Positions 1 through 10,080 of a DNA stretch of 64,000 nucleotides are shown piece after piece (position 1 is the stretch's first letter; each line of letters begins with the position of its first letter). The notes under the pieces are model-generated. The model did no database searches. It was given only the letters and a program-made list of their open reading frames with translations, and was not told where the DNA came from. The stretch covers positions 89,387,300-89,451,299 of the forward strand of contig JAZBQD010000030.1 in assembly GCA_036583965.1 (NCBI GenBank), given 5' to 3'. The translations under genes were made by a program, and so were the position numbers. Source of the DNA: Prunella strophiata. Taxonomy: Eukaryota; Chordata; Aves; Passeriformes; Prunellidae.

Positions 1-1034
1 CCAGCTTATGTATTGGCAAAAAGATTAACTTGCACTACCCTAGTCCCAGTTGAAATTTACCTTGCTAAATGAAAGAAATATCTAGCCATAGTGTTTATAG
101 GAATACTGAAAGTGTATTATTCCTAACAATTAGGAAAAAAGAGGAAGGGAAAAGAAGGAAGGGCAAAGAAAAGAAAAGAAAAAAAAAGAAGAGAAGAGAA
201 GAGAAGAGAAGAGAAGAGAAGAGAAGAGAAGAGAAGAGAGAAAATAGAGAAGAGAAAAGAGAAAAGAAAAACAAAGAAAAGAAAAGAAAAGAAAAGAAAA
301 GAAAAGAAAAGAAAAGAAAAGAAAAGAAAAGAAAAGAAAAATAAAATTAACTGTTTTTCTTTGGTTTTAATAAGCCTCTTCCTCTACCGACTCCTGTGCT
401 GAAATAAATATAGTGATAAAATCTAGTCACAATTTCAGATTGGAGAGAAAATTGTAAAACAAACCTGCCCCCAAAGTATTTTTCTACTGTGGGTGTAAGC
501 TAATGCAAAAAAAGGACTTGTGAGGGCCAGAGCCCCTCCACTCACCAGATACCCCTCAGCCTGACCCCAAATCCCTGATCACCTGCTGCCCTGCTTTATT
601 TAGATCACCTGATGAGGAGTGAGAAGCTTGTCTCCACTGCTCAGTTCTTTTCTACTCCACTAATGGTGAGTGTGCTCCCAAAGGAAGAGATGGGTTCAGC
701 TCCCTCCTAGCTCTGAGCAGGTAGGGTGGTCAAACTTGAATTTCCCACATCCCAGAGGAGTGGACCTCTGGGACCAGGAAGAAGTCCAAAAGGATCTCTG
801 TTTGGTGGTTATGCTGACAGCTGCTTTTCTGGGGTGCCTAACTTGCACCAGAAGCCAAATGTCTGATTTGGGACTCTGCCCATGGAGAAGAGGTGAGGAG
901 CTGGTATCTGAGGGTTATGCATTGCATGTCCTGACATGAACACAGTGAAAACTTTTCTTCCAGAGCTGGAAAGAAAGAATAAGAAAAGTTTTCTTTCCAG
1001 GCTTAGACTTAGCATCAGGTTGGTAGTGTCTTAC
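1..1034 (-). other. F7 intron (partial) after the EGF2 exon
   Basis: No coding exon is recognised here. The stretch carries the purine-rich repeat at 133-341 and otherwise ordinary non-coding sequence. Long open frames here have no recognisable domain, and the one near 69-344 is only the translation of the GA repeat. Confidence 0.7.
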
Positions 1035-4000
1035 CTCGAGGGATGCAGGACACGCCATCACTTGCTAAAGTGTAATCATCATCACAGAAGCACAGTCGTG
1101 TTTTGGACTGCTTGTCAGTGCAGTACTGTTCACAGCCACCATTGTCAAAAATGCACTTCAGTTTGTCAGCCACAGCTAAAGTCAGAGAAAGAGCATTTAG
1201 GATTCAAGACTTGGATTTTTGTGCTTAACATTCATAACTTGCAGTTGGAATGTTGTTAGGAAAGCAAGGCAGGAAGAAAGATTTCTGTGATTTGTGCAGA
1301 GCAACTTCATCAAAAGTGCCTTCCATCAAAAGCTAAGTAGGCCTGGATCTCCAGGGATTAGGGGAGAATAGGCTTTGCTTAAGAAATATATACCTAAAAT
1401 TAAATCAATCAGCATTTGTACAGTACCCGAGCTGTCTCAATAACGGAGATGTTGTAATTCTGTGGTAACCATCATAAAATATGACTGAAAAATTTTAATT
1501 CTTTGATGTTTGGCCATTTAGCAGGAGGATGCTCTAGGATGATTTGAGACTACCTGCCTAGGTTTGATGAGTGCCTAACCCTTGTCCAGACTCTGCGTGT
1601 TCTGAGGATGTAACACTCAATGTTCAGTGTCCTCGGAAATCAGCTGGAAAGGTGTGTATTAACTTCATAAACCACTGGATCCTTCCCTTTGGGCTTTGTA
1701 CCATGCATATGCAGCATAGTTCTCACTTACATACTGCATAGAGCTTCTAAGTTAAAATAACTTGAGCACTTGAAGTAGAAATAATTCCTCCTTTTCTCCC
1801 AGATGGTGCACAAATGAATTTTTTTTTTTTCTTCAGAAAGTCATTATAGGGCAATAAGCATCTTGCAGCCTTGCAGTGCCTGACTGCTATCTGGTTAGAT
1901 CCATCACACAACACCAAAAGCACTATGAACAGAAACTGTCACAGCGAGAATGATGCAGAATCACAGAATCATAAAATACCCCAAGCTGAAGGGACCAACC
2001 AGGATCATCAAGTCCAAATCCTGGATTATAACGACTGCTGTTGATTATCCCAATGCCTTGCATTTGAATTGATAATGGAATTTTTATTTTATTAAGTTAT
2101 GCCACAGCTGACCTTTTTCACAGCTTTTGCCCTCGTATTCGACAGGACAGCGGCAAACATAATCCTGGAACTGGTCATCACAAATCCCACCATTCTGACA
2201 GGGGTTGGAGGCACACTGGTTAGGGTCTGTAAAACACTCAGTGTCAGTCCAGCTCACACAAAGAGCTGCAGCAGTGGGAGTGTTCCACAGCTGTTAGAAC
2301 ATCCTGAGTGATCGTACCGGAATAGATGCGCCAAAACTCTTCCTGGAAGAAAAAGATGTAAGATTTAATTAAAGAAGAATCAAGTCAAGTCTTACAGCCC
2401 TTTTTGCACAGCATGGATTACAGACAGAGTGATGCCACTTCTGCCTTTATAGTTTGTGACAGTTAATATCCATAAAATATTCTATTTTCTAGATTGTACA
2501 TTATTTTCATATACTAATAGAGAAGGGCTTCGATTAACACACATAAATGGGTCAAACATAAATAAGCTTTGTATAGTTGAGGTGGGATTGACTGAAAAAC
2601 TGTTGCACAATACAATAATTTAAAGTATTGTCCAGGACAATAGAGAGAGCATCCATTTTCCCACCATCCCCTAGATGGTTACTGCTTGGGATTGCCCATG
2701 CACTATGCTCTCCTGCAACTCACTGCTGCTGTGTAGCCCCTGTAAATAGAAAAGAAAAATGAAAACAGCAGGATGCGAAGTGCTTTTTTAACTCTGGTGG
2801 TTTAAAGTGTCAAAGCACACCCCTGACTAGGGAGAGTCCTTACAACAATGAGTGCTCACCCAGCACTGTGTTACTTACTGTCCTTTCAATATCACCATAA
2901 ATCTCTCTTGCTTCCTCATAGGAACACCTTTCTTCTATGCATTCTCGCTCTAGTGACCCCAGTTTTATCTCTTCAAAGAAGCTGTTGGCTCGTCTTTGTC
3001 TTTGCAAAACGTTGCTTGCCTCTTCCTGCTTTAGAAAGACTGAAAAACAGCATCACGTTCTGTTTGTCATACAGCTGCACTTGCCAGACAGAGAGGATGA
3101 GGGGACAACTTCCCCTGAAAGCTTTTCTGCTTCCCAAGCTTTTTCTGAGACACTTTAGAAAAGAAATGGGCAGATGTGAAAGAGTCTCCTTTCTCTGGCC
3201 TGTGTCAAGGTAAAGTGCCAAGACAGGAATTTTAGAGACCCCAGAGCTTAGGAGAAGATGGCATGTTACAACAGTGGGGGGTATGTGTGTGTGTGTGTTG
3301 TATGCATGTCAGTAACTCTTAAGGTTCTGTTGTATATCATATGCATCTTAGCAAGTGCAGTAGTTTCTTACAGCTGTAGCAGCTGGAGAGCCTGTGTCAC
3401 TTCATCAAGCACTGGTGTACATGGCACTGGAAAGCTGGTGTCACTTTATCTAGCACTGGTGTACATGGTAAAAGCTGATTTTTCTGTACTTGATACAGTC
3501 AGTAACAGTGACAAGTGGATCACAGTCATACTTCCACCCACATTCACATGTTGTTTCACATCCCTCCACTTGGACCTGAGGAAGGGATTTATCCCACCAC
3601 TAGTAGATCACAATTATGAGCCACTGCTTTAATATATTATCTTTAATTTTCTTCTGTGGAAAAGGTTATATTAAAGTACATAGGAAGGCTGGACAATGCT
3701 GACTGCATTTCCTAGTGTAGGCCTGTGAATGTCTCCTAGCTCCTTGCCATCACCACAGACTCCAGCCAGGAAGGGATCTTCTTGTGTGTCTCTGCCATGC
3801 TTTGGAAAGATACTGGGTGCATAGGTTTGATAGCAGGCATCAGCAGAGCTCATTTCCTAGAACTGCCTCAGCTTGCAACTGGCAGAAGTGTGCACTGGAA
3901 ACACTAATGTCACTGTCACCATGCTGACCTGCTCCTCAGCCTCAGGATATTAGCACATCACACAACTGTGCTCTCCCTGTATAATTCAGGATAAGGAGCA

Positions 4001-5360
4001 AGAAGTCCAAGTGCTGGTGTGTAATTTTGCTCTATGTACTACACAGAGAAACTCTTGACATTTTTAGTTTTTCCTTTTTTTTCCTCCTTTACATCTGTAG
4101 GGGAGCTCCTGGAGCTTCATGACAGCTTACATTTCAGCACTTTAACTGTTTCACCTCTGCTTGTCGGTAGATTTGGGGATTGAGGCTGATGCATATCTCC
4201 TGTCTTTCCTCAGGACATTCTCTCCAAAAGAGTGGGAGTTATCTTCTACCTGCTGAAGGGGCCCTGAGGGATGCTGAAAGACAGACTCATGTGTGTCATC
4301 ACCAATACACACCCAATCATAAATACTGTGAGGGTTTATTCCAGTCTGAAGTGATCTGAGGTGTCTCCATAAACATTTGTCTCTAATTCAGGATATTTGC
4401 TGAATTACATGCAGAACACTGGTAATTTCCCCCTGTATTTCAAAGTTACTTAGAAGAATGAAGTATCGTGCACTGAATTTATCCCTGGGTGATAAGCCTT
4501 TGGTCATTATAGGAATGTCACCTGGGTCTTTCTGCCTTGATTTGAGTCAGGATGTATGCATTTGATGTGGCTTTCCATAAAGGCTTTTAATTAACCTGGT
4601 GCTGCAGATATATGGTACAGTTGTCAGTGCATAGGCACAGACTCTGACAGAGGAGCATGCCTGAGCACATGGTTGGGACATCCATCCACTAGTTTTGGCA
4701 TTATCCACTTTTTTGTATTGGATAATTTCTGACTTTGCTACCTATTTTTCCACCTTTCCTCAGTGCAACAAACAAGACCTAGTCAATGGCTCATGGGGAA
4801 TCTGAGAACACTGGATCTGACTTTATTAATATGGGAGCTGGTTTTTGGACATACACTGAGCAACTGAAGAGCTACCTCTTCTCTGCCTTCTACTGAAAAA
4901 GGGTGGATCCTACCTGCTTTAATTACTCATCAGCTGAGTGACAGGCTATTGATGCTTTGCTTTGAAAAGTGTCCCAGTTCTGCATGAAATAACAGTAAAT
5001 CCCAGTTCCTTTCTTCATGTAGACAGCTGGTAGTTTGCCTGCTGTCTGTGCAACAAGATAACAAATTAATTTAGCAGTCTAGAGGTGTTTTTCCTTAGTT
5101 GGCAGAACAAGTGCATGGAGCCATTGCTGAGAGTAAATCAGAGCTTTAGAATAACACACAGGCACAGCAGGAGACAGGACAAACATGCAACAGTGCTCAA
5201 AACTTGCAGTGGAAATCATCTCAGTAACAGGAAAGAGGAAAGAGGTACATTGCCAGTAAATGTGATTACAGCTATATCCCTACAACATACCTGCATCCAG
5301 GGAAAGAGGGATCAGGAGCAGAAAGCAGAGAAACAAACCCACATACTGCCTGGAAATCAT
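1..5360 (-). CDS. F7: F7, coagulation factor VII, 5' half (five coding exons; continues past position 1)
   Basis: Factor VII is the secreted vitamin-K-dependent serine protease zymogen that binds tissue factor and starts the extrinsic clotting pathway; it is made mainly in liver. Five exons are visible: signal peptide (5291-5360), propeptide plus Gla (2879-3039), a 25-base linker exon (2318-2342), EGF1 (2113-2226) and EGF2 (1035-1175). Lengths after the first are 161, 25, 114 and 141 bases, the pattern shared by the F7/F9/F10/PROC family, and all phases join cleanly into 170 residues plus one base. EGF2 contains NGGCEQYC, which fits factor VII better than factor IX or X. The activation-peptide and protease exons lie beyond the window. 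The neighbour MCF2L, upstream on the same strand, supports F7. No frame break is seen in the five exons. Identity is from recalled family sequences, not a search. Confidence 0.95.
133..341. repeat. Purine-only (GA-rich) microsatellite inside F7 intron
   Basis: About 210 bases that are almost purely A and G on the plus strand. A GAAGA pentamer block occupies roughly 193-240 and an AAAGA block roughly 285-341. On the F7 sense strand it is a polypyrimidine tract. Confidence 0.95.
1035..1175 (-). CDS. F7: F7 coding exon 5: EGF-like domain 2
   Basis: The exon is 141 bases, the family length, starting with the last two bases of Ala and ending with one base after CIPR. It contains [14 protein letters not shown] and a second Cys-rich half with SDGVSCIP. 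The NGGCEQYC core is characteristic of factor VII. The acceptor is ACTTTAG and the donor is CGAG|GTAAGA. The next exon, for the activation linker, is not within 1-1034. Confidence 0.95.
1176..2112 (-). other. F7 intron between EGF1 and EGF2 exons
   Basis: A 937-base intron with GT-AG ends. It holds a CR1-like 3' fragment (1959-2026) and a short T-run near 1820. Nothing else is recognised. Confidence 0.8.
1959..2026 (-). mobile_element. CR1 LINE 3'-end fragment
   Basis: The stretch starts CAGAATCACAGAATCAT and continues with a degenerate form of the avian CR1 3' end (a ... GAAGGGACC ... GATCATCAAGTCC pattern). It is inserted in minus orientation. It is only about 70 bases, as is typical of 5'-truncated CR1 copies. 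Confidence 0.65.
2113..2226 (-). CDS. F7: F7 coding exon 4: EGF-like domain 1
   Basis: The exon is 114 bases and begins with the last two bases of an Asp codon. Six cysteines are in EGF spacing, starting [14 protein letters not shown]. The O-glucosylation sequon C-x-S-x-P-C is present (CASNPC). The Asp/Asn beta-hydroxylation consensus is present in [12 protein letters not shown]. The O-fucosylation sequon C-x4-S/T-C is not: the residue before the third Cys is Ile. The acceptor is TTTTACAG and the donor is AAAG|GTCAGC. Confidence 0.96.
2318..2342 (-). CDS. F7: F7 coding exon 3: 25-base aromatic-stack exon
   Basis: Only 25 bases, encoding EEFWRIYS plus the first base of Asp. It is far too short to be found as an open frame. 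The acceptor is CTTCCAG and the donor is CCG|GTACGA, a weak match. The intron downstream (2227-2317) is just 91 bases. This exon size is invariant in Gla-domain clotting factors and links the Gla domain to EGF1. Confidence 0.94.
2879..3039 (-). CDS. F7: F7 coding exon 2: propeptide and Gla domain
   Basis: The exon is 161 bases, between a TTTTTCAG acceptor and a GTAAGT donor. It encodes the carboxylase recognition propeptide, with Phe at -16 and Ala at -10 relative to the cleavage site, then the furin-type site RQRR followed by ANSFFEEI. The Gla domain follows with [18 protein letters not shown]. Its paired Glu residues and the Cys pair are the Ca2+ and phospholipid-binding hallmarks of the family. 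It ends in phase 0. Confidence 0.96.
3282..3300. repeat. Short GT microsatellite
   Basis: A run of roughly seven GT units in F7 intron 1, read directly. Confidence 0.8.
3383..3470. repeat. Two-copy 44-base tandem duplication
   Basis: Copies start with CTGG at 3383 and 3427. Both end in the shared string AGCACTGGTGTACATGG. The copies differ at a few bases and by small indels. They lie in F7 intron 1. Confidence 0.8.
5291..5360 (-). CDS. F7: F7 coding exon 1: signal peptide
   Basis: Seventy coding bases give 23 codons plus one base. The ATG is the complement of 5358-5360. The product starts [18 protein letters not shown], a short N-region followed by a leucine-rich hydrophobic core, as expected of a secretory signal. 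The donor is GCAG|GTATGT. The final G joins TC of the next exon to give Val, the start of the propeptide. No other in-frame ATG lies just upstream. Confidence 0.9.
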
Positions 5361-7345
5361 GATGAACCCTGTGAGCCAGTGTTCTGGTAGTGTATTGACA
5401 TTTCAGCAAGGACTGTTTGGCCAAAGGGCTCAGCTTCAAATGCTTGGAGCCAGAGGAGGGGCCAGCAAGTCATGGAAACAGCAAAAGATCCATGACAGCC
5501 TGGTGAGCTGAGCAGAAGGGCACATGCAAATCCTGCAATGTGCCCTTTTCACAGAAACGGGGAGCTTGGATTTGAAGTGTGCTCTCCTGACCCATGCAAA
5601 AGCTGTGCTGGTTACACAGGCTGCTACTCCAGGCCTGCATTTTCCATTTAACACACCTTTTCCATGAGAAACATGAATGCTGGGACCCTGAACCCATAGG
5701 ACAGGCATTAACTTGGCCACATAGCACCACATGCAGAGAGCAGTGATGTGATATTATCTTGCATCAGCTGTCAAGATACTGCCTTTCAGTGCTTTGGAGT
5801 ATGATTGTACCACTGGCATCTATTCCCATTTTTCTATCACCAGTTGAGTTGAAACTCTGCACTTCTGCCTGAATTTGCTTGGAGACACTAATTAACCAGC
5901 AAGAGGCTCCCTACACTGGCTCTCTCCATCTTTGCTGCCAGACCCATGTAGCCTGCACAGGTTGCTACCAGCTGGAAGTGGCACTGAGCTGATCCATGCT
6001 GTACTTCACTAGGAGCTACTGGGGCTTGAGGGGCCTCTCTGCAGACAGTGCTTTATCTGGAACATGAGCAAGTCCCCTGATTTAATGGAAATCAATTAAT
6101 GGCATCAGACTGGAGAGCTGACAACATTCCTGGGGAAATATTTACTTAAGATAGCAGCAAGGTAAAGAGCATGTTTGTCTATGAGAGGTGAAGCATTAGC
6201 TGGAGGCTGGAGTGTTTTCCAGGCTGTTCTCCTCTTCCTGCATGGAAAGGAAGGAGAGTCAGCCCTGTATCTGAAGGCTACAGCAGAGGAAATCAACAGC
6301 TGGATTTTTACTTTGTGCCAATGCTCAGCATAACTCCTTGCAGAAGTTGTGACTGCTTAGGGAAGTTAGGCTCCTGGCTGTTGTTTCCATGCAGTCCTGT
6401 TGTTTGGGGGCAGTACACACAGCTGGATATTCTGCTTTGAAATCACTTTCCCAAGAGGCAGTATCCAGGCACTTGTCTGGATCACAGCCTGGATAATTCC
6501 CAGCAGCCCAGTTCCTGGGATGGCTGGAAACAGATGGCATGTCCTGTCCCAGGCAGAGGAAGGAAGCCAGTTACTGGAATGCAAAAGAAACTACAGCAGT
6601 CCTCTGCTGCTTTTTGGGAACCCTCTCAGTCTGCCAACACAGCCCTTAGTCCTTGTTTACTCGCCTGTGGCAGGGAGCTGAAAATAGCAAATGCATTTTC
6701 AGATTAGCAAGACCAAACCTAAGCTCAAAATTTTCTTTTTATGCCATCTTCTTGGGAATGATCTAGCCCCACCTATCTGTGTGAGTCATGTAAATCAGAG
6801 AATGAAGTTTTGCCTTCTCTGTCTGAGACCAGGCTGAGTTTATACCTATGCCCCCCACTCTTTTTATTTCCTTACACAGGGTGAGCATCTCCCTGCCAGG
6901 GATGGTGGGGTGGCTGCCACTCCACAGTGGCATTGCAGCACCTCTGCAACCTCCACTTTCTTTGTAATATGCAGATTCTGTACATTCCTCTGCTGGCATC
7001 CCTTAAACCTGAAAGGTTTTGCTTTTATTTCTTGGGAATACAGCCAAACAGTTATTTTTTAGAGTCCTGGAAGAAGCCCAAGTGCTGGGAACAAGGGTCA
7101 GTTCATATGGGGACCATCCTTTCTCCAAGAAAATTAATGCAATTAGGCTCCATTGGGATGAAACTGAGAAGGGTCACTGAGGATTCAGCACTTCAGGACT
7201 ACATTCCAACTCTTTGTTTAAGAACTTTGTACTGACATCTTATCACACAGGTGTTTCCTACTAACTTCAGCTGGGCCTATTCATTGCTTAAAGAGCTGTG
7301 TTTTTAAAGGAAAGTTCCCACTTCCTTGCAGTCTTAGACCCCAAA
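5361..7345. promoter_or_regulatory. F7 5' flank and intergenic DNA
   Basis: This is the stretch upstream of the F7 start codon. No TATA box is seen in the first 90 bases upstream of the ATG, and the region is not a CpG island. A weak direct-repeat element resembling an HNF4 site lies at 5418-5430. The rest, to the start of the provirus, has no recognisable gene. Placing the promoter here is inferred from gene structure only. Confidence 0.35.
5418..5430 (+). promoter_or_regulatory. Possible HNF4-type DR1 site upstream of F7
   Basis: TGGCCAAAGGGCT matches the AGGTCA-A-AGGTCA direct repeat at 9 of 13 positions. It lies 58-70 bases upstream of the F7 start codon. HNF4 is known to drive the mammalian F7 promoter close to the start site. 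The match is weak, so it is only a candidate. Confidence 0.2.
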
Positions 7346-7935
7346 TGTCCTGGTCTCAGCTAGTATAGAGGTAATTTTCTTCTCAGTAGCTCATACAGTG
7401 CTGTGGCTGGGATTCAGTGTGAGGCTAACAGACTGCTATTTCAGCTGTAGCTGAGTAGTGCTTCTCCTGTCAGGATATTTTCAGTGTCTCATCCTCTGCC
7501 AGTTTGGAGCTGCACAAAAAGCAATGAGAGAGCATGGCCAGGACAGGTGACCCAAACTGGCCAAAGGGATATTCCATACAACAGAATTTCATGCTTATAT
7601 ACATGCTTATGTACTTATATGTAGTACATAAACTGGGGGGAGTCGGCTGGGAGGGGATGATCACTGCTTGGAAGTAGGATGGGCAATGGCCAGTGAGTGG
7701 TGAGCAATTGTATTGTACATTACTTGTTTCTCTTGGGATTTTTTTCTCTCTCTCTGTGTCTCTGCTTTTTATACTACTAATATTATTACATTAGTATTAT
7801 TAATGTTGTTATTTTGCTTCAATTATTACGCTGTTCTTATTTCAGCCCATTTTTCCTGATTCTCCTCCTCATCTCATGGGGAGGTTGGCATTGAGCAGCT
7901 GCCTGGTAGTTGGTGTCTGGGATTAAACCATGACA
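7346..7935 (+). repeat. 5' LTR of ERV-L-like provirus
   Basis: About 590 bases. It shares with the 3' LTR the blocks ACCCAAACTGGCCAAAGGGA and TGAGTAGTGCTT/TCAGTAGTGCTT, an ATTATTAC-rich T-run region and the GAACCATG/AAACCATG end. The expected TATA region is decayed around 7615-7640. Confidence 0.88.
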
Positions 7936-7942
7936 ATCTCCT

Positions 7943-7960
7943 TGGTGCTCAGTGTAGGGC
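7943..7960 (+). other. Candidate retroviral primer binding site
   Basis: TGGTGCTCAGTGTAGGGC matches the lysine-tRNA type primer binding site at 13 of 18 positions. Most differences are C-to-T or G-to-A, as CpG decay would give. Its place just inside the 5' LTR is correct. Confidence 0.6.
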
Positions 7961-8499
7961 CTGGAAAGTTGAGATAATGACTGATCTGACCAGGGAGTAT
8001 TAAAACAAGTTTGTAATAAGCCTTCATTGCATTGGTTTAATAGTCACTGGTGGCAGTGCTGATTTACTCCCCACCAGAGTGGTTGTGCTTGTTCTCAGGG
8101 CTGTGTTAAGCAATACCTTACTTGCAGCATTTGTTGCTGTTTTGGTGTCTGTCGCCTTCCGGGCCTGGGTTCTGTTGTACTTCCTCGTATCGGCTTTTGA
8201 TCTGATAAGAACGTCTGGCTGAGAAACTAACCCGGCGTGTACTCAACATCGCATCCCCTTCGTATTTCGGGAGCCATCTGCTGGGAGCTGTTAATAGTTA
8301 CACCTAATCCCCATGGCAGGCACTGCTGCTCGAGGGAGGAAACGGATTCAAATTCCAGCAACAAGCTCTGAAGCTACTCAAATTCTGTTAACGAGCATGG
8401 GGGCTACTCACACTCCAGCTGATTTCACTTGGAGGGATGTCCAGCACCCCTGGAATTGACTGCCCCAGCCCCACCATCTGCCATGGAAGGATCCAGAGG

Positions 8500-9346
8500 C
8501 AGTGGAACAGGGTGAAGCTCTGGAACATCTGCAGTATGTTGATGATAGCATTGTGTCGAGTGGATACAGCAGAAGTTTTGCAGAAAGGGAAGAAAACAGT
8601 CTGACTCGTTCTGAATGACAGTTTTGCCATAAAACAAAGTAAAGGTCAAGGGACCTGCACAGGAGATGCAGCTTTAGGGAGTACAGTGGTGAGAAGGGCC
8701 TTGCCACATCCCAATGGATGTGATCATAAAACAACAGCAATGTCTCCACCAAATACCAAGAAAGAAATGGAAGCTTTCTTAGGTGCTGCAGGTTTCTGGA
8801 GAATGCACATTCCAAACTGCAGTCTGGTTGTCAGCCCTCTCAAGTGCCCAGGAAGAATGACTTCAACTGGGGCCCTGAGCATCAAGCCTCTAGACAAGTC
8901 AAGCAAGAGATATTCATGCTGTAGCCCTTGAGCCAGTCTGAACAGGGCAAGATGTAAAGAATGTGCTGTACACCACAGACAGGAGAGACAGTCCTACCTG
9001 GAAGCCTCTGGACAGAAAGTACCAGGGGAGATTTAAGACTGATCCTTATCAGTCCAGTCACACTGACTCCAGAGGATTGAAAGCCCACTATACTGTAACT
9101 GATGAAGAGCTACTGGCAGCTTATGAAGGTGTTGAAGCAGATTTGGAAGTGGTTGGTACAGAAGCACAGCTCCTCCTGACACCCTGGTTACTCGTGCTGC
9201 ATTGGATGTTTGAAGGAAGGGTCCCCTCTTCACATCATGCAACTGATGGTGGCACGGTGATGATGGAATCAGAACTGGTTTCAACATGCAACAATCCAAC
9301 ACCACATGCCATCTTTCCTGCCCTGAAAAATTATTATGAAAGATGA
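8500..9346 (+). pseudogene. Decayed ERV-L-like pol fragment (RT palm to RNase-H-like region)
   Basis: The RT active-site tetrad YVDD is encoded at 8535-8546. An open piece at 8686-8931 matches the conserved RT thumb/connection segment (motif AFLGAAGFWRMHIPN), and one at 8963-9346 matches the following RNase-H-like segment (motif EELLAAYEGVEA). The pieces are in different frames and are separated by stops and small indels, so no functional polymerase can be made. No integrase follows. Confidence 0.85.
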
Positions 9347-9516
9347 GGACTGGGGTCATGGATGGAATGAATTCAGTGGAGTTTTATTAGGATGGCCTAT
9401 AGACTTAGAGAATGGTATCTGTGTGTATATCCAGCAGAAGATGGGAAAGGTGATGGGGTATTTGGAAGTGTGGGACCCTGGCATGACACAAGTGGTATGG
9501 AATAAGGGTTGGATAC

Positions 9517-10080
9517 TGGTCTGGTTTCAGCTGGGACAGAGATAATTTTCTTCTTCAGTGCAATGCTGGGATTTTGGATTCAGTATGAGAATAATGATAA
9601 CACATTGATGTTTTGGCTGTAGCTCAGTAGTGCTTACCCTAAGTGAGGGACTTTGAGTGTCATGCTCTGCCAGTGAGGAGCTGCAGCAGAAGCCATGAGG
9701 GAGTGTGGCCAGGAGCAATGACCCAAACTGGCCAAAGGGATATTCATTTCTTAGAAGTCATGCCCAGTTTATATAGTGGAAGGGAATGATTGCTGTTCAG
9801 GTCTGGGCTGAGCCCTAGTCATCAGGTGCTGAGCAAGTGTATAATCATTACTTTTTTTTTTTTTTTTTTTTCTTTCTGTCTCCAACTAGTAGTAGTATCA
9901 TCAGTTCATCAGTTTATTCTCATTAGTATTATTACATTTTACTTTGTTCCAATTATTAGAGTGTTCTTATCTCAACCCACAGGTTTTACTTTTCTGTTCC
10001 TGATTCTCCTTCTCAGCCCACTGGGTGGGAGGGAGTGAGCAGCTGCATGGTCATGTCCTGTTTGGGGTTGAACCATGTCA
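9517..10080 (+). repeat. 3' LTR of ERV-L-like provirus
   Basis: About 564 bases, aligned along its length with the 5' copy. It keeps a TTTATATAG box near 9769 and the T-run at about 9852. Its first bases have decayed (TGGTC rather than TGTCC). No clear polypurine tract precedes it. Confidence 0.87.

Larger units (their letters stand above)
3040..5290 (-). other. F7 intron 1
   Basis: About 2.25 kb between the signal-peptide and Gla exons. It contains a short GT run (3282-3300) and a 44-base tandem duplication (3383-3470). No coding or RNA gene is recognised. Confidence 0.8.
7346..10080 (+). mobile_element. Internally deleted ERV-L-like endogenous retrovirus
   Basis: Two direct LTR-like copies (7346-7935 and 9517-10080) flank about 1.58 kb of internal sequence. 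The 5' LTR begins TGTCCTGGTCTCAGC and ends in TGACA. The 3' LTR begins TGGTCTGGTTTCAGC and ends in TGTCA. A degenerate lysine-tRNA-like primer binding site lies seven bases inside the 5' LTR. Internal remains cover the reverse transcriptase active-site region through to RNase-H-like sequence, broken by stops. Gag, protease, the N-terminal part of RT and integrase are not recognisable. The flanks CCAAA (7341-7345) and CCAGC (10081-10085) share three of five bases, possibly a decayed 5-base target duplication. It lies between F7 and MCF2L, antisense to both. Family assignment rests on recalled avian ERV-L LTRs. Confidence 0.88.

Noticed and set aside
69..344. Open frame of 91 residues rich in Lys, Glu and Arg
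   Set aside because: It is only the translation of the GA-rich microsatellite in an F7 intron; there is no domain and no splice support.
1035..5360. Factor IX or factor X instead of factor VII
   Set aside because: Exon sizes are shared by all three, but the EGF2 NGGCEQYC core, the Gla sequence and the MCF2L neighbour fit factor VII best.
5436..5732. Two overlapping minus-strand open frames upstream of F7
   Set aside because: They overlap in different frames and match nothing known; the F7 signal peptide is in the separate exon at 5291-5360.
8408..8815. 135-residue minus-strand open frame over the provirus
   Set aside because: It is the antisense shadow of the pol remnant; retroviral motifs are in the plus strand.
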